In this document: positions 6,230-11,021 of the stretch, one piece after another | Layout: each line of letters opens with the position of its first letter | How positions within the stretch are numbered: the stretch's first letter is position 1 | NCBI GenBank assembly: GCA_024643585.1 | Contig: JAHEMP010000056.1 | Span: 1-11,021 of the forward strand | Reading direction: 5' to 3' | Length of the DNA: 11,021 bases | Source of the DNA: Crocinitomicaceae bacterium | GTDB lineage: Bacteria; Bacteroidota; Bacteroidia; Flavobacteriales_D; Crocinitomicaceae | Notes under the pieces: generated by a model | Seen by the model: the letters and a program-made list of their open reading frames with translations, nothing else | Database searches by the model: none | What the model was told of the DNA's origin: nothing | Made by a program: the position numbers and the translations under genes

Positions 6230-8302
6230 TCAATAGTCGTCTTCGTCAATTTCAATTATTTCTTGTTCAATTTCACCCAATATTTTAAATTCTGTTCTTC
6301 GATTTTTTTCCCTTCCAGTTGGATTATCCGAACCATCAGTATTCTCATTAGGAGCAATAGGCATTGTTTCACCATATCCTTTTGCCTCTAATCGATTTTT
6401 ATCGATTCCTTTTTTGATGAGATATTGCACAACACTTTCAGCTCGCTGTTGGGATAGTCGCAGGTTATAAGCATCAGTACCTTTGCTATCTGTATGAGCG
6501 CTTATCTCAATTCTCGTGTTAGGATATTTATTTAGAATTAACAGCAAAGTGGTATCTAGAATATTTTTTGACTCTCTTGTTAAGTTCGGACTGTCAAATT
6601 CGTATCGGACATTGGATAACAACATAGGCTCCAATGGCTGTTTATCCAAAATTAAAGTCTCCTTTAAATTTGTTGATTCTAAAATAAATTTTGTGCTCAG
6701 CATTTTTTCATTTGGAAAATATCCATCCTGATTCCCCACGATGACATATGTTTGATTGGGGCGTAAATTAAATTTGGAATTTTCGCAGATGTTTCTTTTT
6801 TCTTCAATGAGCAACCTGCCTTCCTCGTCAATTAAGAACAAATTGACATATACAGGGCCATCGAAACATAGTTTTTTCAACTCAATATCCGTAACTTCAA
6901 CCTCAAGTTCGACACGGATAAATTTTGTGTATTCAAATTCATAAATATCGTCGCAGCATGTGGGATGATACAAAGACTGCCCACCAACTCTATTACTCAC
7001 AAAATATCCCCCTTGATTTGATGGTTTCAAGATAAAGTCGAGGTCATCAGCTTCAGAATTAATTTGCATTCCTGCGTGAATTGGATTGTCCCATTTGCTG
7101 GCTTCTCCTTTCATTGAGTATATATCTAACCCCCCTAAATTTGGCCTACCATCCGTGCTAAAATATAAGGTCTTACTCGGTAAATCATAGAAAGGTGTCA
7201 TTTCATCACCAACTGTATTTAATCTTGACCCACAATTCCTAGGTTTTTTAAATTCTTTTTTACGGCTATCATAGGGAGTGTACCATATATCCATACCGCC
7301 CCGGGTTCCTTCCCGGTCGGAGACAAAATAAAGCACTTCCATATTTCGTCTTGACTCGCGACCCATTGTGGGATGAGTACTTGTAAAATTTGGATCGTTA
7401 ACTAAATCGTTCAGTTTTGTAGGGTCACTCCATTTGCCATTGATAAGAATACTTTCATAAATACTACAGACCATTTTGTATTGCCAATTTTCAGCACATT
7501 TTGTAAAATAAAATCTTTTGCCATCCAAGGAAAAACAGCCATTCGCTACATCAAAATCAGCATCATTAAATGGACCGGGCAGTGCGCCTTTCTTTTTCCA
7601 TTCATTGTCAATTTTTTCGGCGACAAAAAAGCGACGTTTTTCAATTTCCAAAGGAAGAGAGTCATTTAGCTCATAAATCCTCTCCTGAGTTTCATTGTAG
7701 CTTCCAAAGATTATTTCGTTTTCCCCTGTGGGAATAGGGGAAAAGTCAATATGTTTTTTATTTACTTTTTCACCCAGGTTTTTAGAAATTGCTATTTCTG
7801 CGCTGTCTTTGTACGAGATGGCTAGAGTGCATCCTTCCATTTCAGTTTTATAAAGCTTTGATAGTTTTTTATCACCCAGCGAACTTGCTTTCTTTTTAAA
7901 TTTTCCAAAACTCACCAATGCTTCGTTATATTTTCCTAAACTCTTTTGGGCCTGGCCTAAATAAAAATAGGCTTCAGGATGGCTATCTGATTTTTTACTA
8001 TCGAGAATTTTTTGGTAAAATTTTTCAACTTTTAAGTAGTTATGAGTTAGCCTATATATTTCTGCAAGCTCAGCAATTAAGTTATTATCAGTGCTATCTT
8101 TAGCGTAAAGTTGTTCAAAATAATTTTGTGCCAAATAAAGATTATGTGTTCTTTTTGCTTCATTGGCAAGACGCCACGTTCTTCCATCCTTTTTTTCAAG
8201 TAATGCACTTGGGTCCACTTCTTGAGAAAAAGAAGCAAATGAAAGCATGAACATCACAACTGAGGTTAGTAATGTCTTGTGGGCAAATTTAATATCTATC
8301 AC
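6230..8302 (-). CDS. OmpA-family protein with TPR and beta-propeller (PorE/SprE/SprD-like T9SS-associated)
   Basis: Probable periplasmic scaffold anchored to peptidoglycan and associated with the T9SS or its cargo. Order in the 690-residue product: signal peptide (hydrophobic 11-25, likely cleavage after S26 before Q27); TPR-like helices (about 42-135); PD40/WD40-like propeller repeats (about 175-440) with FYFTKC (264-269), LYFVSDREG (324-332), LYFSTDGRP (379-387) and GYFVSNR (432-438); a carboxypeptidase-regulatory-like beta domain (about 462-555); and an OmpA_C domain (about 563-676) with HTDSKGTDAYN (603-613) and LSQQRAESV (616-624). D605 and R620 have the spacing of the peptidoglycan-binding Asp and Arg of OmpA. 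This architecture is that of PorE of Porphyromonas gingivalis and its paralogues. The start is GTG, overlapping the upstream PorP/SprF gene by 14 bp. The next in-frame ATG (residue 17) would destroy the signal peptide. The tail is acidic (EIDEDDY). Confidence 0.9.
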   Translation of the reverse strand: MIDIKFAHKTLLTSVVMFMLSFASFSQEVDPSALLEKKDGRTWRLANEAKRTHNLYLAQNYFEQLYAKDSTDNNLIAELAEIYRLTHNYLKVEKFYQKILDSKKSDSHPEAYFYLGQAQKSLGKYNEALVSFGKFKKKASSLGDKKLSKLYKTEMEGCTLAISYKDSAEIAISKNLGEKVNKKHIDFSPIPTGENEIIFGSYNETQERIYELNDSLPLEIEKRRFFVAEKIDNEWKKKGALPGPFNDADFDVANGCFSLDGKRFYFTKCAENWQYKMVCSIYESILINGKWSDPTKLNDLVNDPNFTSTHPTMGRESRRNMEVLYFVSDREGTRGGMDIWYTPYDSRKKEFKKPRNCGSRLNTVGDEMTPFYDLPSKTLYFSTDGRPNLGGLDIYSMKGEASKWDNPIHAGMQINSEADDLDFILKPSNQGGYFVSNRVGGQSLYHPTCCDDIYEFEYTKFIRVELEVEVTDIELKKLCFDGPVYVNLFLIDEEGRLLIEEKRNICENSKFNLRPNQTYVIVGNQDGYFPNEKMLSTKFILESTNLKETLILDKQPLEPMLLSNVRYEFDSPNLTRESKNILDTTLLLILNKYPNTRIEISAHTDSKGTDAYNLRLSQQRAESVVQYLIKKGIDKNRLEAKGYGETMPIAPNENTDGSDNPTGREKNRRTEFKILGEIEQEIIEIDEDDY

Positions 8303-9299
8303 AAGGAATAATTTTATATTTCACCTTGTTACTTGGCGCTGTATAAATGAGTGAGAATTCAAGTGTTTTCACTCGCTTAATTCCTTTGCTTAAAACGGAT
8401 AAATTGATATCGTAGCTAACCCCAATATCAAAATTTTTATAAGCCAATCCTAAAGCGGGATAAACAGCATCGAAAGTTCGCTTTATCCCATGACGATAAA
8501 ACAAACCACCGTAAATGGAAGGAATTGTTCTGTTTTGTGTAAAAAAACGAAGATTTGAACCTAATAATAGGTCATTTGCTTTTGTTGTCCACATCCACAT
8601 TAATTTTGGCTCTACTCTAAAATCTTTATTATTCAAAGGTATTTCGGCTGTCGTATGAAAAACTCCTCTCATTTTGCGTCGTTCAAAAACTTGACTAAAA
8701 TAGGTGTCCTTTGGTCTATTTATATGGTTGACGGCTAGGCCAGAAACCAAACGAATTGAATTGATCTTTTTCGACCAAGTCGCGCCTAAATTGAGATCCA
8801 TGTACATTTGGGAAGGTCGTATATTGTCCTCGCCATTGTATATTTTAGAATCGAATTGACCATTGGGATAATCCCATTGGGTAGGGAATGTTTGTGAAGA
8901 TAGATCCGTGCTATTAGTTACCAAACCCAATTGAATGCCTCCTCTCCATTGACTAGACAACCAATCCATGCCGTATGCACCTGTTACGTATACTTTATTT
9001 GTAACGGTTTGAAATCCAGAAAATTGATCTCTAGCATAATAAATGCCGGCATTGATTTCTTTTGAATAATAATGTATTACTTTGTCGAAACTAAGCATAC
9101 TTGTTGTCAAGGGAGCTCCGTTTATTTGACGCCATTGGTCTCTATAATTAGCAATTAATCGCCATTCTCCTTCATGCGAACCCATCATGGCGGGATTAAG
9201 AAACTGATCAGAGGTGTAGAATTGTGATAAATGAATGTCTTGGGCTCGCAAACCTAGGTTCAATAGTCCAAAAATACATAGTATGAATAATTTTTTCAT
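8289..9299 (-). CDS. PorP/SprF-family type IX secretion outer-membrane protein
   Basis: Predicted outer-membrane beta-barrel of the PorP/SprF family. PorP is a core T9SS-associated protein, while SprF and its paralogues are needed to export particular type-B-CTD cargo. The 336-residue product has a signal peptide (hydrophobic 4-17, cleavage likely after A19 in LRAQ), then the family's N-terminal phrase DIHLSQFY (21-28) with LNPA (34-37), NYRDQW (51-56), strand-rich sequence throughout, DIGVSYDINLS (291-301) and a C-terminal IPCDRY (331-336) typical of the family. Length fits the usual 300-350. It lies 3 bp downstream of the protease gene and overlaps the OmpA-family gene by 14 bp, so it is the middle gene of an operon. 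Because it adjoins a PKD surface-protein gene, a cargo-specific SprF-like role is more likely than the core PorP role. This is inferred from context. Confidence 0.92.
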   Translation of the reverse strand: MKKLFILCIFGLLNLGLRAQDIHLSQFYTSDQFLNPAMMGSHEGEWRLIANYRDQWRQINGAPLTTSMLSFDKVIHYYSKEINAGIYYARDQFSGFQTVTNKVYVTGAYGMDWLSSQWRGGIQLGLVTNSTDLSSQTFPTQWDYPNGQFDSKIYNGEDNIRPSQMYMDLNLGATWSKKINSIRLVSGLAVNHINRPKDTYFSQVFERRKMRGVFHTTAEIPLNNKDFRVEPKLMWMWTTKANDLLLGSNLRFFTQNRTIPSIYGGLFYRHGIKRTFDAVYPALGLAYKNFDIGVSYDINLSVLSKGIKRVKTLEFSLIYTAPSNKVKYKIIPCDRY

Positions 9300-9302
9300 C
9301 GA

Positions 9303-10067
9303 TTACCACATTCCAATTGATGAGTAATACGTTTCAGCCATTTTGTGAAATTGACCGTCGGTAAAGCCGCATGAACATGGATAGTATGACATAATGTTTC
9401 CCACGATAGGATCATAAAAATCACCGTTTGCATCTCTAATGGTTGAAATAAATTTGCATCCGCTCAACCATAAAGACATATCAGAACCTTTGATAAATGG
9501 ATCAGCAGGCGTATCACAAATACCATCTGCAGTTGTTAAACAGTTCGAACCATCCGCCAATTCCGTTGTCCCGTTGTCCATAAAGGTATGTTCGAGCCCA
9601 AAATAATGCCCTAACTCGTGCGAATGCGTTCCGATTCCACAACCAATTTCTATGACAATACCACTTCCGGAGACATTTCCTATAGCCCCAAGTCCGGCGT
9701 ATCCACAAGCGTTTTCGGGAATTTTGATAGTATCAACATAGAAAATATTTATTCTATTTTTCACATGGTATAAGTTTTGCATTTCACCCCATTCTTCGTC
9801 GGCATTGTGCACGCTATACTCCCAGTTATCATGGTATTGAAATTCACAAACTTTGAATGAAACGCAAATGGGAGCAAAGTCATTGTTTACACCGTCAATA
9901 GTCGTGTTTATTTCGGCTTCTGTAATGTTGTAAACGCCGAATGTATCCTTAAACAAGTGAGCCACAATTGAAAATTCTTTATCAATACATGGCAATCTGT
10001 CTTTCGTTTGTGCTTCGATTGAGTCGCAAAGAATAAGTGTTAGTAATAGTAAATAAAGTACTTTCAT
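9303..10067 (-). CDS. M43-type (pappalysin/cytophagalysin-like) zinc metalloprotease, short, no C-terminal sorting domain
   Basis: Predicted metzincin endopeptidase exported by Sec. The 254-residue product has a signal peptide (hydrophobic 3-14, likely cleavage after A19 in IEAQ), an extended zinc motif HELGHYFGLEH (150-160; H150, H154 and H160 as ligands, E151 catalytic), and a Met-turn GNIMSYYPC (223-231, M226), followed by FTDGQFHKM (235-243) as in M43 proteins. Ten cysteines lie in the mature part, including C121, C143, C176, C184, C204, C231 and C233, suggesting disulfides. The chain ends about 28 residues after the Met-turn, leaving no room for a T9SS CTD, so the mature enzyme should stay in the envelope unless exported otherwise. 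C14 lacks a good lipobox (L at -1), so a lipoprotein is unlikely. It is the first gene of the operon with the PorP/SprF and OmpA-family genes, with an exact -7 box 19 nt upstream. Confidence 0.88.
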   Translation of the reverse strand: MKVLYLLLLTLILCDSIEAQTKDRLPCIDKEFSIVAHLFKDTFGVYNITEAEINTTIDGVNNDFAPICVSFKVCEFQYHDNWEYSVHNADEEWGEMQNLYHVKNRINIFYVDTIKIPENACGYAGLGAIGNVSGSGIVIEIGCGIGTHSHELGHYFGLEHTFMDNGTTELADGSNCLTTADGICDTPADPFIKGSDMSLWLSGCKFISTIRDANGDFYDPIVGNIMSYYPCSCGFTDGQFHKMAETYYSSIGMW

Positions 10068-10086
10068 TATCGGCAGAGGTATATTT

Positions 10087-10094
10087 CAAAGATA
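10087..10094 (-). promoter_or_regulatory. -7 box of the protease-PorP/SprF-OmpA operon
   Basis: The minus strand reads TATCTTTG, an exact TAnnTTTG match ending 19 nt before the protease ATG. It sits in the 69-bp divergent spacer, back to back with the promoter of the PKD gene. No clear -33 element was seen, since the upstream part is a run of A/T. Confidence 0.55.
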
Positions 10095-10123
10095 AAAAAA
10101 ATATGCAGTTATAAAAAAAAATG

Positions 10124-10131
10124 TAAATTTG
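10124..10131 (+). promoter_or_regulatory. -7 box of the PKD-repeat gene, nearly touching the start codon
   Basis: TAAATTTG is an exact TAnnTTTG match that ends only 5 nt before the ATG at 10137. If used, transcription would begin at or within a base or two of the start codon, giving a leaderless or almost leaderless mRNA. No -33 element was found in the A-rich sequence upstream. Confidence 0.45.
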
Positions 10132-10136
10132 ATAAC

Positions 10137-11021
10137 ATGCTGAGAATAACTACAAATCTGCTATTATTTCAAAGATTAAATCGAAATCTTTTATTTTTCT
10201 TTTTTATTGTTCTTAGCTCTTCATCATTATTCTACGGACAAACGGCAAGTGTTCAATTTGGTTGTGCTCCTTTAACAGTTAATTTCACTGCACCTGCTGG
10301 TTCAACTACATTTTATTGGGATTTCGATGACGGTGCTAGTGCAAATCTTCAGAATCCAAGCAATACCTATATAAATCCAGGTACATATGTCGTTGAATTT
10401 AAAAACACACCAACTGGTCCAGTTGTGGGAACCATTTCAATTAATGTTTACCCCAAACCAGTCCCGACAATCACAGCCGTTGGTGCAACCAAGGGTTGTC
10501 AACCTTTACCGGTAAATTTTTCAGCCAACGTAACATTACCAAGTGGAATTACAGCAAATTCCTATACTTGGACATATGGTGAAGGTTCAAGCGGTTCGGG
10601 ACAAAATGTAAATTTCACCTATAATACCTCAGGCGTTTTCAATGTTTCGATAGGAATCAACACGAATACGCCTTCTTGCAATAATACAGTTACGTACAAC
10701 TCTTTTGTTGGTGTATCAAATCCAATCGCAAGTTTCTTTACAAATCCAAATCCAGCAGTTTCTTGTACACCACCATTGAACGTGACATTTACTAATAATT
10801 CAATAAGTTCTCTTCCATTATCATATGCTTGGAACATGGGAAATGGTAATACAGCGACAACTGTAAATCCACCTAGCCAAACCTATACAGCATTGGGTAC
10901 GGTCCAAGCCACTTTAGTTATTACGGATACCAATAATTGTGTGAAAACTATTTCTAAACCAATTTCAATAGGCGGTCCAACCGCTTCTTTTGATTTTCCA
11001 GATACCATTTGTATCAATACA
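10137..11021 (+). CDS. Large secreted PKD-repeat surface protein, N-terminal part (runs off the window)
   Basis: The frame is open from the ATG at 10137 to the last base (295 complete codons, no stop), so this is the 5' part of a longer gene. A signal peptide is visible: basic n-region with R3, R13 and R16, hydrophobic L18-L31 including four consecutive Phe, likely cleavage in FYG-QTA after G34. At least three PKD-like beta-sandwich modules follow, each opening with a C-x-P-(P)-L-x-V-x-F phrase (C43, C121, C210) and carrying a W-x-(F/Y/M)-G/D-x-G core: YWDFDDG near 60-66, WTYGEG near 145-150, WNMGNG near 232-237. A fourth module starts near residue 281. Such proteins in Bacteroidota are usually adhesins or gliding-associated T9SS cargo, and a type-B CTD is expected beyond the edge. 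The gene is divergent from a PorP/SprF operon, which supports this reading. It was found by direct translation. Confidence 0.87.
   Translation, partial: MLRITTNLLLFQRLNRNLLFFFFIVLSSSSLFYGQTASVQFGCAPLTVNFTAPAGSTTFYWDFDDGASANLQNPSNTYINPGTYVVEFKNTPTGPVVGTISINVYPKPVPTITAVGATKGCQPLPVNFSANVTLPSGITANSYTWTYGEGSSGSGQNVNFTYNTSGVFNVSIGINTNTPSCNNTVTYNSFVGVSNPIASFFTNPNPAVSCTPPLNVTFTNNSISSLPLSYAWNMGNGNTATTVNPPSQTYTALGTVQATLVITDTNNCVKTISKPISIGGPTASFDFPDTICINT

Noticed and set aside
9342..9344. Lipoprotein reading of the protease via C14
   Set aside because: The residue before C14 is Leu and the preceding residues do not form a usual lipobox. A signal peptidase I site after A19 (IEA-Q) fits better.
9514..9708. 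64-residue minus-strand frame overlapping the protease gene
   Set aside because: A frame-shifted reading of the protease, rich in Trp and Arg as shadow frames often are. The protease frame holds the zinc motif.
10619..10837. 72-residue open frame on the minus strand inside the PKD gene
   Set aside because: It is antisense to a continuous plus-strand frame with clear PKD motifs and has no recognisable features of its own.

Overview
The window reads as a chromosome segment of a Bacteroidota bacterium, most likely a flavobacterium-like gliding or adhesive organism. The evidence is a type IX secretion (T9SS) PorP/SprF-family protein, a TPR/propeller/OmpA protein of the PorE/SprE-like kind, a PKD-repeat surface protein, signal peptides ending in A-Q, S-Q or G-Q, AT-rich spacers, no clear Shine-Dalgarno sequences, and Bacteroidota-type -7 boxes (TAnnTTTG) just upstream of several genes. 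A Crocinitomicaceae/Fluviicola-like source is a guess, not shown.

Layout. The left part (1-6069) is housekeeping metabolism: dihydrolipoamide dehydrogenase (minus), a divergent small-type PurL (plus) ending in a strong intrinsic terminator, an unrecognised 224-residue cytoplasmic protein (plus), and a convergent single-chain iron-sulfur L-serine ammonia-lyase (minus). The right part (6230-11021) is an envelope and secretion locus. A three-gene minus-strand operon encodes, in transcription order, a short M43-type metalloprotease, a PorP/SprF-family outer-membrane protein, and a TPR + beta-propeller + carboxypeptidase-regulatory-like + OmpA protein. Its genes are 3 bp apart and then overlap by 14 bp. 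Divergent from it, across 69 bp, is a large PKD-repeat secreted protein that runs off the right edge.

How they work together. In Flavobacterium johnsoniae the giant adhesin SprB is encoded with SprC, SprD (OmpA family) and SprF (PorP-like), and type-B-CTD cargo needs a cognate SprF-like partner. The right-hand locus looks like a paralogous cargo/exporter module of this kind: the PKD protein is the likely cargo, the PorP/SprF protein its dedicated outer-membrane partner, and the OmpA protein a peptidoglycan-anchored scaffold. The leading protease is the less usual member and might process the cargo or act in the envelope. That role is inference.

All stretches between genes are shorter than 180 bp. 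They hold candidate promoters, one clear terminator and small palindromes. No tRNA, rRNA, CRISPR array or insertion sequence was seen.
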